From assembly GCF_000425165.1 (NCBI RefSeq), contig NZ_KE384325.1:78291-142290 (forward strand): a DNA stretch of 64,000 bases, given 5' to 3'. The translations under genes were made by a program, and so were the position numbers. The stretch comes from Photobacterium halotolerans DSM 18316. Its GTDB lineage: Bacteria; Pseudomonadota; Gammaproteobacteria; Enterobacterales; Vibrionaceae. Of the stretch, positions 9,122 to 18,014 are shown piece by piece (the stretch's first letter is position 1; every line of letters starts with the position of its first letter). The notes beneath the pieces are model-generated. The model saw only the letters and a program-made list of their open reading frames with translations. It was not told where the DNA came from and made no database searches.

Positions 9122-10843
9122 ATGAAAGAATTGATAACACGCTGGTTAGCCAGAGATCCGGATCCCGTCACCCGCGAGGAGTTACAGAACCTGATTGATG
9201 CCGGTAATGAACAGGAACTGAGCGATCGTTTCTCTGGTCGTCTCGCGTTTGGTACTGCGGGATTAAGAGGCATTGTGGGTGCAGGTCCCAACCGGATGAA
9301 TAGACTGGTTATTCAGGAAACGGCCACAGGGCTGGGGCAGTATTTACAGCAAACTGTGCCTCAGGCGAAACAGCAAGGTGTTGTTATTGGTTATGATGGC
9401 CGGCCAGATTCAAAAACCTTTGCCCATGATGCCGCCTCGGTATTAACGGCGCAGGGTATCAAGGTTTACCTGACGGTCACTGTCGCGCCAACCCCGCTGG
9501 TGGCTTACGGTGTCACAGTCTTAAAGGCGGCTGCAGGTATTGTTGTGACAGCCAGTCATAACCCGCCGGCTTACAACGGGTTTAAAGTGTACTGGGGCAA
9601 TGGGGCGCAGATTATTCCCCCTCATGACAAAGGTATTGCTGCTGCCATTGACAAAGCGGCGATAGGATCGCTTGATCTGATGGATCTCGATGAAGCCCGG
9701 AATCAGGGTTTGCTGGTCTGGCTGGATGATGAATTTTATAACGATTACAGAGCATCGATTAAACAAAGTGCATTGCTGCAAAATCATGCCAAACCCGAGG
9801 CGGTCAGCATTGCTTACACTGCGATGCATGGTGTGGGTGCACAAATGGCAGAAACTCTGCTGGCCGACGCCGGATTTACCCACGTATACAGTGTCGCCGC
9901 TCAGCGAGAGCCGGACGGGACGTTCCCGACGGTAAATTTCCCTAATCCTGAAGAACCGGGCGCTATGGATCTGGTTATCGCGGAAGCGGAGAAACACCAC
10001 GCGACCTTAGCATGTGCTAACGACCCGGATGCCGATCGTTTTGCGGTGGCGGTCCGTACCCCTGAAGGGCAGTACAAAATGCTGACAGGCGATCAGGTCG
10101 GTGTCTTGCTGGGACATTACTTGCTGACCAGAGCAAATCCTGAAACCAGCCTTGTCGGTACTACGATTGTCTCTTCCAGCCTGCTGCAAAAAGTGGCGTC
10201 GCGTGTCGGTGCCGATTACTACCAGACACTCACTGGCTTTAAATGGCTGACCAATATAGCGATGGAGAAACAGCGTGAAGACAGTTGTTTCCTGTTTGCG
10301 TATGAAGAAGCGCTCGGTTATACCGTGGGCAATATGGTGTGGGATAAAGACGGTTTATCTGCCATGCTGGCGTTTGCGCAAATGACGGCGGAACTGGCTG
10401 CGCAAGGTCGCACCGTGTGGGATCAGCTGGAAGCCATCTATCGCGAACACGGCCTGTATGTCAATTCACAGGTCAGTATTGCTCTGTCACCAAACTCTCC
10501 GCCCATCGGTGACGCCCTGCGTCAGCAACCGCCTGAGGAAATTGCCGGGCGGAAAGTTGTGCGTATCGATGATCTGAAATCCTCCACACGCTACAAGGCT
10601 GATGGTTCAGTCGAGACGATCGATCTGCCCGCCAGTGATGTGCTGATTTATTTCCTGGAAGATGATTCCAGAGTGGTCGTCCGTCCTTCCGGCACAGAAC
10701 CTAAGCTGAAATGCTACTACGAGGTGGTTGAGGTCATTGAGCAGATCGACACTCTGGAGCATGCCTATCAGCGCGCTCAAAGCAGTATGGACGAACTGGT
10801 ACAGCGTCATCAGAACAGTTTGACGGGCCTGACCGACAGGTAA
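9122..10843 (+). CDS. Phosphoglucomutase/phosphomannomutase family protein
   Basis: A 573-residue alpha-D-phosphohexomutase that interconverts hexose-1- and -6-phosphates in the cytoplasm. Motifs appear in order: GTAGLRG near residue 44; the phosphoserine loop TASHNPPAYNGFKVYW; the magnesium loop DPDADR; the sugar-binding YEEALGY; and the C-terminal phosphate-binding RPSGTEPKLKCY. Length and motif spacing match the eukaryote-like/PgcA (YhxB) type rather than the shorter ManB type. The ATG at 9122 has an AGGAAG site; an upstream extension to 9080 has none. It is monocistronic and ends at a strong bidirectional terminator. Choice between glucose and mannose phosphate cannot be made from sequence. 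Confidence 0.88.
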   Translation: MKELITRWLARDPDPVTREELQNLIDAGNEQELSDRFSGRLAFGTAGLRGIVGAGPNRMNRLVIQETATGLGQYLQQTVPQAKQQGVVIGYDGRPDSKTFAHDAASVLTAQGIKVYLTVTVAPTPLVAYGVTVLKAAAGIVVTASHNPPAYNGFKVYWGNGAQIIPPHDKGIAAAIDKAAIGSLDLMDLDEARNQGLLVWLDDEFYNDYRASIKQSALLQNHAKPEAVSIAYTAMHGVGAQMAETLLADAGFTHVYSVAAQREPDGTFPTVNFPNPEEPGAMDLVIAEAEKHHATLACANDPDADRFAVAVRTPEGQYKMLTGDQVGVLLGHYLLTRANPETSLVGTTIVSSSLLQKVASRVGADYYQTLTGFKWLTNIAMEKQREDSCFLFAYEEALGYTVGNMVWDKDGLSAMLAFAQMTAELAAQGRTVWDQLEAIYREHGLYVNSQVSIALSPNSPPIGDALRQQPPEEIAGRKVVRIDDLKSSTRYKADGSVETIDLPASDVLIYFLEDDSRVVVRPSGTEPKLKCYYEVVEVIEQIDTLEHAYQRAQSSMDELVQRHQNSLTGLTDR

Positions 10844-10868
10844 GTCTTTGTCGCTGTCTGAACAAAAA

Positions 10869-10895
10869 AACGCCAGCTTTGCCGCTGGCGTTTTT
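10869..10895. terminator. Bidirectional terminator
   Basis: A perfect stem AACGCCAGC / GCTGGCGTT with a TTTGCC loop is flanked by A7 and T5, between convergent genes. Confidence 0.85.
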
Positions 10896-10963
10896 ATTGA
10901 TACCCAAGGCCACTGTCAGTTGCGATGCTGGTTGCAGCTTATGCCAATGGCTGGCCGGGCAGG

Positions 10964-11419
10964 TTATGAATCTGACGCGTGACCGCTCAGGCTGGCATAA
11001 CGGTGCAGCAGCTCTGTCAGCGACTGAATCCAGCCGAAGGTATCTGACGGCGCGTTTTTCAGCAGCTTCTCAACTTCCTGGCAATGCTGCTCCAGGGTGA
11101 CGACTTCTTCCATCTGAAAAGCCATGGCATAAAAGTGCCACAGCAGCAGCCGTGTCATTCGCTCGGTGTTTTGTTTTGCCTGTTCAGAGCCGGAAAAGGC
11201 GGAAGAGACTTCCCCTAAAGCAATTGCCGACATTCTGAGCATGGCGTCAAACTGGGCTGCACGCAGGCGATCCGCTGTTTGGGTTTCCTCTGGCTCAAAG
11301 GTGAATAACTCTTCCATGACATCCTCTGGCACCATACGGCTGAGGATACGCTGGCTGAACGCTTCCAGTTCGTGGCGGGGCATAGTGAGCAGACAGTTCA
11401 ATGTGTAATCCCGTTGCAT
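10964..11419 (-). CDS. Hypothetical helical protein (151 aa)
   Basis: I do not recognise this protein. It is soluble, acidic and predicted all-helical, with no signal peptide and no catalytic signature. The frame opens at 11545, but the ATG at 11419 (MQRDYTLN) is preceded by GGAGAAAGAG and is the better start. It is divergent from mrcB, with the promoters of both in the 11420-11657 spacer. The conserved-looking leucine-rich helices (TMPRHELEAFSQRILSRM) suggest a protein-protein interaction role, but that is speculation. Confidence 0.62.
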   Translation of the reverse strand: MQRDYTLNCLLTMPRHELEAFSQRILSRMVPEDVMEELFTFEPEETQTADRLRAAQFDAMLRMSAIALGEVSSAFSGSEQAKQNTERMTRLLLWHFYAMAFQMEEVVTLEQHCQEVEKLLKNAPSDTFGWIQSLTELLHRYASLSGHASDS

Positions 11420-11657
11420 CGCTCTCTTTCTCCGGTAAGGCTGTAATTTCGAGTGGCCCGTATTTTGCGTGATGATGTGGATAATTGCTACCGCTGTCAT
11501 TCGGTTACAGCCGTGGAGCCCTTTGCACACGCGGTCTGGCGTCACTTAGTTGACACAGGATTGACAAAAAATGAGCAAAATTTAGCTATCTTGCATGCCA
11601 CAAAGTAATCAAATTATGCTGAATGTGCATATTCAGCAGTTAGCGAAGATGAAGGTA

Positions 11658-13991
11658 ATGACAGAGTCTGAACAACAATCTGCCCATACTTCAGCCCGAT
11701 ATTTGCCGGGTAAGAATTCTGATGGGGGCGAGCCACCACGCCGCAGCAAGTGGAAAATTCTGCTTGCCCTTATTCTGGTTGGCAGCCTGGTGGCCATAGG
11801 CGGGCTGGGCTGGACGCTCAATAAACAGATAGCGGATAAATTTGCCGGCCAGCTCTGGCAGCTGCCGTCTGTGGTGTATGCCCGCGAACTGGTGCTGGAG
11901 CCTGGTGCACAGGTGCGGTACGAGGATTTGGTGAAAGAGCTGAAAGCCCTGAACTACCGTAAAGTCAGCAAGCCGACACGGGTGGGAGAGTACAGCACCA
12001 GCCGGCTGAAAGTGGAATTTATTCGTCGCCCCTTTCAGTCACGCAGTGGTCCCCAGCAGGCACGTCATGTGATTGCTGAATTTAACTACAGCTCGGTCAA
12101 ACGTGTTGTCGATGCAGATACGCACCGTGAATACGGTATTTTCTCCGTTGAACCGCAAATGCTGGGTATGCTGGAAACTGACTCCAACGAGTTGCGTTTG
12201 TATAAGCCGAAATCAGAGCTGCCTTCCACGCTGATTGATGCATTGCTCGCAACAGAAGACCGTGATTTTTATACCCATGACGGCGTATCTGTGATTGCCA
12301 TCGGGCGTGCGTTTCTGGCGAACATGAAAGCGGGACGCACCGTTCAGGGCGGCAGTACGTTAACGCAGCAGTTAGCGAAGAACCTGTTTTTATCGAGTGA
12401 GCGCAGTCTGTGGCGGAAGTTTAAAGAAGCCTATATGGCGTTAATCATTGACTACCGTTACAACAAAGATGAAATCCTCGATGCGTATCTGAATCAGGTC
12501 TATCTGGCACAAAGTGGCTCGGATGCAGTGCACGGTTTCGCCCTGGGTGCCCGTTTTTACTTCGGGTTGCCGCTGTCTGAACTGCGTATTGATCAGCAGG
12601 CACTGTTGGTCGGTATGGTGAAAGGACCGTCTTACTATAATCCCTGGCGCTATCCGGAGCGTGCGAAAGAGCGCCGGGATCTGGTGCTCAGCCTGCTGCA
12701 CGACACCCAAAAGATTGATGATGAGACATATAATAAAGCCATCAAGCACGATTTGGATTTGCAGCCGAAAGGGCATGTCGCCAGCCGGCAACCTGCATTC
12801 TTCAGTTTATTGAAGCAAGAGCTGAACCAGCGTGTCAGTCAGGGCTATAAACCGGGTCTGGGTTTGCGCGTTTATACCACACTGGATCCTATTTCCCAGG
12901 CCAGTGCTGAGGGCGTTGTGCGGGCTAAAATGGCGGCACTCAAGAAGCAGCATGGCAAACAGCTTGAAACCGCGATGGTAGTTGCTGACCGCCAGACCGG
13001 TGAAATCCGCGCCATGGTCGGTGGCAGCCGTCCTGAGTTTGACGGATTCAACCGCGCACTGGATGCCCGCCGTCAGATTGGTTCGGTGGTGAAACCGGCG
13101 GTGTATCTGTCGGCTCTGGCGCGGCCTGAGCGGTTCAGCCTGGCCAGCAATCTGGATGACAAACCGCTGACGCTCACCGATGAAAAGGGAAAAACTTGGT
13201 CACCCCGCAATTATGATCGCCAGTTTCGCGGTGAAGTGCCTTTAGTGCAGGCTCTGGCGCGTTCCTATAACATACCGACAGTGAACCTGGGGATGTCTGT
13301 TGGTTTAGATAACGTGGTGGATACCCTGGTTGATCTTGGCGTTGATCGTGGCCAGATCCCTCAGGTACCGGCAATCTTACTGGGTGCCTTTACTTTGTCG
13401 CCGTATGAAGTCACGCAGATGTACCAGACTATCGCCAACGAAGGCCGCCGCAGCGAACTGACGGCCTTGAGTGCTGTGACTGACAGCGATGGTGAGATGA
13501 TTTATCAGGCATTGCCGACGGCGAAACAGGTGGTCTCCAAGCAATCTGCCTGGCTGACCATGTATGCGATGCAGAAAGTGGTCTCTGAAGGCACAGCCCG
13601 TTATCTGGACTCGATCCTTCCGTCACTGAAGCTGGCCGGTAAAACCGGTACGTCTGACGAAGGCCGGGACTCCTGGTATGTAGGCGTTGATGGCCGTGAG
13701 GTTGTGACAGTGTGGATGGGCCGGGATGACAATAAAAATGTCAAGCTGACGGGATCGTCAGGCCCGCTGCGTCTGTATGCGGATTACATACAGCGTCGTG
13801 ATCCTGAACCGGTCAAGCTGCAGGAACCGGAGAATATGACGGATGTTGCCTATCAGGTTAACCAGCAAGGCGGTTTGACACAGGCCTGTATCGGTCAGGT
13901 TGAGTTGCCTGTCTGGGATAAAGACGGTCGTCAGTCTCAAGGCTGTGAAAATAAAGTCTCTACCATTATTCGCTCGATCTTTAATTGGTAA
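11658..13991 (+). CDS. mrcB: Penicillin-binding protein 1B (bifunctional transglycosylase/transpeptidase)
   Basis: PBP1B polymerises and cross-links peptidoglycan, anchored in the inner membrane with its body in the periplasm. The 777-residue protein has a basic cytoplasmic tail, one membrane helix (KILLALILVGSLVAIGGLGW), a UB2H domain where the LpoB activator binds in E. coli, a GT51 domain with catalytic E200 in ATEDRDFYTHDG and the QGGSTLTQQLAKNLF motif, and a transpeptidase domain with S476-V-V-K479, S536-Y-N538 and K662-T-G. The reading frame continues upstream to 11595; the exact start among several Met codons is uncertain. The unit ends in a strong terminator. Confidence 0.95.
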   Translation: MTESEQQSAHTSARYLPGKNSDGGEPPRRSKWKILLALILVGSLVAIGGLGWTLNKQIADKFAGQLWQLPSVVYARELVLEPGAQVRYEDLVKELKALNYRKVSKPTRVGEYSTSRLKVEFIRRPFQSRSGPQQARHVIAEFNYSSVKRVVDADTHREYGIFSVEPQMLGMLETDSNELRLYKPKSELPSTLIDALLATEDRDFYTHDGVSVIAIGRAFLANMKAGRTVQGGSTLTQQLAKNLFLSSERSLWRKFKEAYMALIIDYRYNKDEILDAYLNQVYLAQSGSDAVHGFALGARFYFGLPLSELRIDQQALLVGMVKGPSYYNPWRYPERAKERRDLVLSLLHDTQKIDDETYNKAIKHDLDLQPKGHVASRQPAFFSLLKQELNQRVSQGYKPGLGLRVYTTLDPISQASAEGVVRAKMAALKKQHGKQLETAMVVADRQTGEIRAMVGGSRPEFDGFNRALDARRQIGSVVKPAVYLSALARPERFSLASNLDDKPLTLTDEKGKTWSPRNYDRQFRGEVPLVQALARSYNIPTVNLGMSVGLDNVVDTLVDLGVDRGQIPQVPAILLGAFTLSPYEVTQMYQTIANEGRRSELTALSAVTDSDGEMIYQALPTAKQVVSKQSAWLTMYAMQKVVSEGTARYLDSILPSLKLAGKTGTSDEGRDSWYVGVDGREVVTVWMGRDDNKNVKLTGSSGPLRLYADYIQRRDPEPVKLQEPENMTDVAYQVNQQGGLTQACIGQVELPVWDKDGRQSQGCENKVSTIIRSIFNW

Positions 13992-14011
13992 CAGTGACTG
14001 AAAATCATCAG

Positions 14012-14042
14012 CGGGTCGGTTACAATGCCGACCCGTTTTTTT
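14012..14042 (+). terminator. Intrinsic terminator after mrcB
   Basis: The stem CGGGTCGG / CCGACCCG with an 8-base loop is followed by seven T. Confidence 0.85.
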
Positions 14043-14061
14043 ATCTGAAGAGTAACCTTTT

Positions 14062-14595
14062 ATGCGGCTTCTCAAGCGTACGGTTCATCCTGATATCTCT
14101 GATTTAAGTGGTTCGGTGTTTTACCGTGCAGCAGCCAGAGCAATCATTCTGGACGGTGACAATATTCTGATGCTCTACACCGCAAGGTATCACGACTACA
14201 CCTTACCCGGTGGTGGTATTGATGAAGGGGAAGAGATCGAGGCCGGGCTGATCCGCGAGCTGCAGGAAGAAACAGGCGCCCGCAATATCCGTGACATTGT
14301 CCCTTTTGGTCTCTACGAAGAGTACCGGCCATGGTACAAACCTGAGTTTGATATCATGCATATGAAATCATTCTGCTTCACCTGCCGCATCGACAGTCAG
14401 TTAGGTGAAACGCAGTTGGAAGCGTATGAAATCCAGAATGGCATGAAACCTGTCTGGATCAATATCCATGATGCGATTGCTCATAACGAAGAAACCCTGG
14501 CAAAAAGTGAGAAAAAAGGGCTGTCCGTGGAGCGTGAGCTGTTTTTGCTTCAATGTATCCGCGATGAGTTGCTGACGGTGGCTGAGAAAGCCTGA
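14062..14595 (+). CDS. Nudix hydrolase
   Basis: A 177-residue cytoplasmic hydrolase of nucleoside-diphosphate-linked compounds. The complete Nudix box runs from about residue 51 to 73: GGIDEGEEIEAGLIRELQEE followed by TGA, satisfying G-x5-E-x7-REUxEExGU. The N-terminal part is a short extension and the C-terminal third is helical (SVERELFLLQCIRDEL). The substrate cannot be read from sequence. It starts 70 bases after mrcB, beyond that gene's terminator, with an AGAGTAACC stretch upstream. Confidence 0.86.
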   Translation: MRLLKRTVHPDISDLSGSVFYRAAARAIILDGDNILMLYTARYHDYTLPGGGIDEGEEIEAGLIRELQEETGARNIRDIVPFGLYEEYRPWYKPEFDIMHMKSFCFTCRIDSQLGETQLEAYEIQNGMKPVWINIHDAIAHNEETLAKSEKKGLSVERELFLLQCIRDELLTVAEKA

Positions 14596-14749
14596 TGTGG
14601 GTGTTCTCCTAAAGCAAGTGATTGATTGCATTGTTCAAGACAGAAAGTGAATTCACTCGATAAATACTAACTTTACCGTTATTTTACACGCGAGATGGAC
14701 AGAAACTGCCTATTATTATACCCAAGTAATCGTATTTCTGGAGATAGTT

Positions 14750-15337
14750 ATGGCTTTATCAGTTCGCAATATGGTTTTTGTCGCTCTGGCGGTGTTTCCT
14801 CTCTGTGCATCAGCGGCCTGGAAACTGGATAACAGCCAATCGCAATTGCGTTTCCTGTCGGTGAAAAATAACAGTGTCATTGAGCAACATACTTTCAAAG
14901 AGCTGGAAGGCACTATCACTGATCAGGGGGAAGTGCAGGTGATGCTGGATTTATCCAGTGTGGACACGCAAATTCCCATCCGTGATGAACGTATGAAAGC
15001 GATGCTGTTTAAGGTATCGGACTACCCCAAAGCAATGCTGGAAGGCGAGGTGGACGTTACCGGTCTGGCGGATTTGAAACCGGGAGAAACACTGACTCAG
15101 CAAGTGTCTCTTAAGCTTAATTTGCATGGTGCTATCAATCCGGTGAATGCGGACTTGCGGATTACACGTCTGGTTGACGGTACGCTGATGGTCAGCAGCC
15201 AGAGCCCGATTATCATTGATGGTAAAGCATTCGGCTTGGAAAAGGGAATTACCGCATTACAAGAAGTCGCAAATCTGAATGGCATATTGCCAAGTGTCCC
15301 TGTCTTTGTGAATCTGGCGTTTGTGCCTGAGTCATAA
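14750..15337 (+). CDS. YceI family periplasmic protein
   Basis: A 195-residue exported protein with a clear Sec signal peptide (hydrophobic core FVALAVFPLCASAA, cleavage after ASA around residue 23). The mature part is an all-beta lipocalin-like YceI domain: an opening WKLDNSQSQLRFLSVKN, the DLSSVDTQIPIRDERMK segment typical of the family, and a C-terminal strand. YceI proteins bind polyisoprenoid-like lipids in a barrel and are often stress- or pH-induced; the ligand here is unknown. The start has a GGAG site. It stands alone, apparently with its own promoter in the 150-base AT-rich spacer upstream. Confidence 0.85.
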   Translation: MALSVRNMVFVALAVFPLCASAAWKLDNSQSQLRFLSVKNNSVIEQHTFKELEGTITDQGEVQVMLDLSSVDTQIPIRDERMKAMLFKVSDYPKAMLEGEVDVTGLADLKPGETLTQQVSLKLNLHGAINPVNADLRITRLVDGTLMVSSQSPIIIDGKAFGLEKGITALQEVANLNGILPSVPVFVNLAFVPES

Positions 15338-15414
15338 CCCTCTGAATTATTTTGACCTTGGCGGTCACGCTCATTATGCTTTTGCCTTATTCATCTTGAA
15401 TACAGGGAGTGGTT

Positions 15415-16032
15415 ATGAAGAGCGTGACGGTCAATGGTAAGCAAATTCAACCGGGAAAAGTGATCTGCATAGGCCGCAATTATGCAGCCCACATCGAAGA
15501 GCTGGGCAATGAAATGCCCGAAGAGATGGTCATTTTCATGAAACCTAACACTGCGATCGGAGATGAATTACACGCCACCCACGGCGGTGAAGTGCTGCAT
15601 TATGAAGCCGAGATCGCGTATCTCTATCATGGCGGCCGGTTCAGCGCAGCCGCTCTGGGGTTGGATCTTACCAAACGTGATTTGCAATCTAAACTGAAAG
15701 CCAAAGGGCTCCCGTGGGAGCGCAGCAAGGTGTTCGAAGGAGCCGCACTGTTCAGTGAGTTCGTTGCTTTGCCCGATTCTGATTTCCCGCTTGGATTAAC
15801 GCTGCACATAGACGGCACCCTGATTCAGAAAGGTGACACAACCTTCATGCTTTACTCTCCGGAGGTTATCCTGGCTGAAGTGCAGAAGGTCATTCCGCTT
15901 GAGGACGGCGATGTGGTGATGACCGGGACACCGAAAGGGGTTGGTCAGGTGATAGCAGGGCAAGAATTTCTTGGTGCATTAACCTGTAATGAGGAAGAGC
16001 TGGTCGGTATTGGCTGGAAAGCAAAGGGCTGA
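15415..16032 (+). CDS. Fumarylacetoacetate hydrolase family protein
   Basis: A 205-residue cytoplasmic enzyme of the FAH superfamily (FAHD1/YcgM-like), which acts on acylpyruvates or decarboxylates oxaloacetate-like substrates using Mg or Mn. The signature IGRNYAAHIEELGNEMP lies near the N-terminus; EAEIAYL supplies metal ligands, and TGTPKGVGQV closes the active site. The ATG at 15415 has a GGGAG site at spacing 5, better than the GTG two codons upstream. A small DUF3820 gene follows 46 bases on in the same direction and may be co-transcribed. The precise substrate is undetermined. Confidence 0.87.
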   Translation: MKSVTVNGKQIQPGKVICIGRNYAAHIEELGNEMPEEMVIFMKPNTAIGDELHATHGGEVLHYEAEIAYLYHGGRFSAAALGLDLTKRDLQSKLKAKGLPWERSKVFEGAALFSEFVALPDSDFPLGLTLHIDGTLIQKGDTTFMLYSPEVILAEVQKVIPLEDGDVVMTGTPKGVGQVIAGQEFLGALTCNEEELVGIGWKAKG

Positions 16033-16078
16033 TCCCTGTTTCAGCCGGAGACAAGTTGACACAAAGCGGTAGGTATCC

Positions 16079-16312
16079 ATGTTCGAAAAACGTGATTTGG
16101 TCAAACTGGCCAATATGAAAATGCCTTTTGGCAAATACAGTGGCCGGGTACTTATCGATTTACCTGAACCTTATCTGTTATGGTTTGCTAAGCAGGGCTT
16201 TCCGGAAGGCGAGCTGGGTCGATTGCTGGCGATCACGCTTGAAATGAAAATTGAAGGGTTAGAAGAGGTTATCAGGCCATTAAAAGGTTTTCGCTTTGAT
16301 GCTCAGGCCTGA
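16079..16312 (+). CDS. DUF3820 family small protein
   Basis: A 77-residue cytoplasmic protein with the DUF3820 pattern: a start rich in Lys/Leu, the PFGKYSGRVLIDLPEPYLLWF core, then GFPEGELGRLLAITLEMKIEGLE. Members are common in gammaproteobacteria and are sometimes labelled quorum-sensing-regulated virulence factors, but no biochemical role is established. It lies 46 bases after the FAH-family gene and is followed by a strong terminator, which suggests a two-gene unit. Confidence 0.82.
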   Translation: MFEKRDLVKLANMKMPFGKYSGRVLIDLPEPYLLWFAKQGFPEGELGRLLAITLEMKIEGLEEVIRPLKGFRFDAQA

Positions 16313-16330
16313 TCAATATCAGCTATCAGA

Positions 16331-16365
16331 AAATAACAGGGAGCCGTCTGGCTCCCTGTTATTTT
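16331..16365. terminator. Strong bidirectional terminator
   Basis: A perfect 15-bp stem (AAATAACAGGGAGCC and its complement) with a GTCT loop separates convergent genes. Confidence 0.88.
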
Positions 16366-16787
16366 TACTTACTCAGAAAGGCGTAGCCGGCCACAAAGGC
16401 ATTTTCCTGAAACTGGCGCAGTCCTGTGCCGCGGAAATCGACTGACAACGGGCTTCTTTTCAGCTTTTCTTTGATATCGGCGTTGCTGATAAAAGTGACA
16501 TCCAGATCGTCAATCAGCTGAATAGCGGTTTCCATTTTGAAGCTTTCAGCGCTTCCCGCATGCTTGCCACGCGTTTCGCGAGTTTTAATCACGATATGCT
16601 CCACCTGGTAGTCTTCGACCAGTTTTTTGAAGCTTTTCTGAAATTGACGCATCTGTTGGTTGTCAAAGGCATCGCTAAGCACCAGTTTCTGCGATCGGCA
16701 GTCAGGAATTGAAAACATCCCTTGTTTCAGTGACAGCAGACAAAGGTTAGCTTCTTTACCTTTCAGCTCAACGGCAAAAATTTTCAT
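16365..16787 (-). CDS. DUF3010 family protein
   Basis: A 140-residue cytoplasmic protein of the DUF3010 family, recognised from MKIFAVELKGKEANLCLL at the start, the IKTRETRGKHAGSAESFKME centre and the C-terminal SVDFRGTGLRQFQENAFVAG. The fold resembles an RNase H-like strand pattern, but no activity is established. The frame opens at 16829; the Met at 16787 starts the conserved region and has a weak GAG upstream. It is monocistronic, converging on the previous unit at the shared 15-bp terminator. Confidence 0.82.
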   Translation of the reverse strand: MKIFAVELKGKEANLCLLSLKQGMFSIPDCRSQKLVLSDAFDNQQMRQFQKSFKKLVEDYQVEHIVIKTRETRGKHAGSAESFKMETAIQLIDDLDVTFISNADIKEKLKRSPLSVDFRGTGLRQFQENAFVAGYAFLSK

Positions 16788-17018
16788 GGTATATCTCGAA
16801 TAATGACTATGGCGGCTATTGTAAGCCAAGATACGACGGGCTGTCAGTGATAATCACTGCGAGAGGCTGATTTTTTACCGGGTTTCGCTGTGTTGCATTT
16901 GGGTGAAACGAGAGAAAGGTTAAGGGGTTTAACATTTTTTAAACAATCTTTTCTGCTTGCTTATAAATGTGCTTATACTTTTCATATCAAGCTGTTGACC
17001 GTGATTAAGGGATATAAG

Positions 17019-17462
17019 ATGAGATTCAGACTTACGCCCCCTTTAGTGTTTTTAATTACCCTGGCTGCAATGTATTTGCTGGCTCAGTATCTTCCGCTAT
17101 GGCGTTTTAGTTTTCCGGGTAAGATTTTATTAGAATGGGTGTTCAGTGTATTGGCTGTCGGCTTCGGATTGGCCGGCATTATGGCCTTTGCCCGTGCGAA
17201 AACGGCAATCAACCCACGAAAAACAACACGGCTGGTGACGTCTGGCGTCTATCGGATATCAAGAAATCCGATTTACCTGGGGTTGCTGTTGTTACTGGTA
17301 GCGGTTTTTCTCAATCTGTCGGCCATTTCCAGTCTGATCATGATTCCTGTATTTGCCATTTATATGAATTATGTGCAGATTGCGGCAGAGGAAAAGGTAC
17401 TGAGACATGCGTTTGGCCAGCAGTATCAGGAGTATTGCCAGCATGTCAGGCGGTGGTGCTGA
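17019..17462 (+). CDS. Isoprenylcysteine carboxyl methyltransferase-like membrane protein
   Basis: A 147-residue inner-membrane protein with about four hydrophobic segments. The signature LVTSGVYRISRNPIYLGLLL is the hallmark of the ICMT/phospholipid methyltransferase (PEMT-like) families, which bind S-adenosylmethionine at the membrane face; the C-terminal EEKVLRHAFGQQYQEYC completes it. The methyl acceptor is unknown, since bacteria lack prenylated CaaX proteins. The frame opens at 16890, but the ATG at 17019 has an AAGGGA site and the membrane segment begins right after it. It ends at a terminator shared with hopJ. Confidence 0.83.
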   Translation: MRFRLTPPLVFLITLAAMYLLAQYLPLWRFSFPGKILLEWVFSVLAVGFGLAGIMAFARAKTAINPRKTTRLVTSGVYRISRNPIYLGLLLLLVAVFLNLSAISSLIMIPVFAIYMNYVQIAAEEKVLRHAFGQQYQEYCQHVRRWC

Positions 17463-17477
17463 TAGGGATCGGGTCAT

Positions 17478-17506
17478 AAAACAGGGAGCTGTGTGCTCCC
17501 TGTTTT
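17478..17506. terminator. Bidirectional terminator
   Basis: A 12-bp stem AAAACAGGGAGC / GCTCCCTGTTTT with a TGTGT loop lies between convergent genes. Its core is the same as in the terminator at 16331-16365. Confidence 0.85.
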
Positions 17507-17517
17507 GGATCTGAGGG

Positions 17518-17886
17518 TTAGCGATCCGCAACGGAATGTTTAGGTTTCAGCGGCTGGCCGGCAAAGCGAATACCGCGCCAGCCATATTTCATGAATGTGC
17601 GTATATTCATATGATCTGTGCCATCAGGGTTGTTCAGCACAGTATCAAAATAGTGATGGCCGAAACAGGCTAGCGTTTCCTGCTCAGAGAGTTTGTGCTG
17701 CTGGGCAAAGGCGAAGATACGGCACGAGCCTTCATTACTGCCCGCTTCGTTGGCAAGGGTTTCATTACCCAGACCATTACTGAACGCCGTTGGCCTGTAC
17801 TCATAGTGCTGGTCAATGACACTCAGGACATTGTCAAAAACCACGCTCGAGGGTGATTCCTTGATGATTTTGAGCAGCGTATCCAT
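17518..17886 (-). CDS. HopJ family protein
   Basis: A 122-residue cytoplasmic protein of the HopJ type III effector family, recognised from the GNETLANEAGSNEGSCRIFAF segment, the ACFGHHYFDTVLNNPDGTDH motif and the final FMKYGWRGIRF. The name comes from a Pseudomonas effector, but homologues occur in many free-living bacteria without a type III system, so effector function should not be assumed. There is no secretion signal. A terminator on its upstream side (17914-17937) separates it from the DUF2750 gene, so it has its own promoter. Confidence 0.85.
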   Translation of the reverse strand: MDTLLKIIKESPSSVVFDNVLSVIDQHYEYRPTAFSNGLGNETLANEAGSNEGSCRIFAFAQQHKLSEQETLACFGHHYFDTVLNNPDGTDHMNIRTFMKYGWRGIRFAGQPLKPKHSVADR

Positions 17887-17913
17887 GCTGTTCTCCTGCT
17901 AGTTATATTGAGG

Positions 17914-17937
17914 AAAAACGGGGGAGGAAGCCCCCGT
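17914..17937 (-). terminator. Intrinsic terminator of the DUF2750 gene
   Basis: Read on the minus strand, the stem ACGGGGG / CCCCCGT with a CTTCCT loop is followed by five T. Confidence 0.75.
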
Positions 17938-18014
17938 ATCAGCTCTGCTTATCCGGCCTGTGCGTCCGGTTATGCAGAGATTATAAGTGGGTTCAGGTTC
18001 AATAGTTGGCGCGC

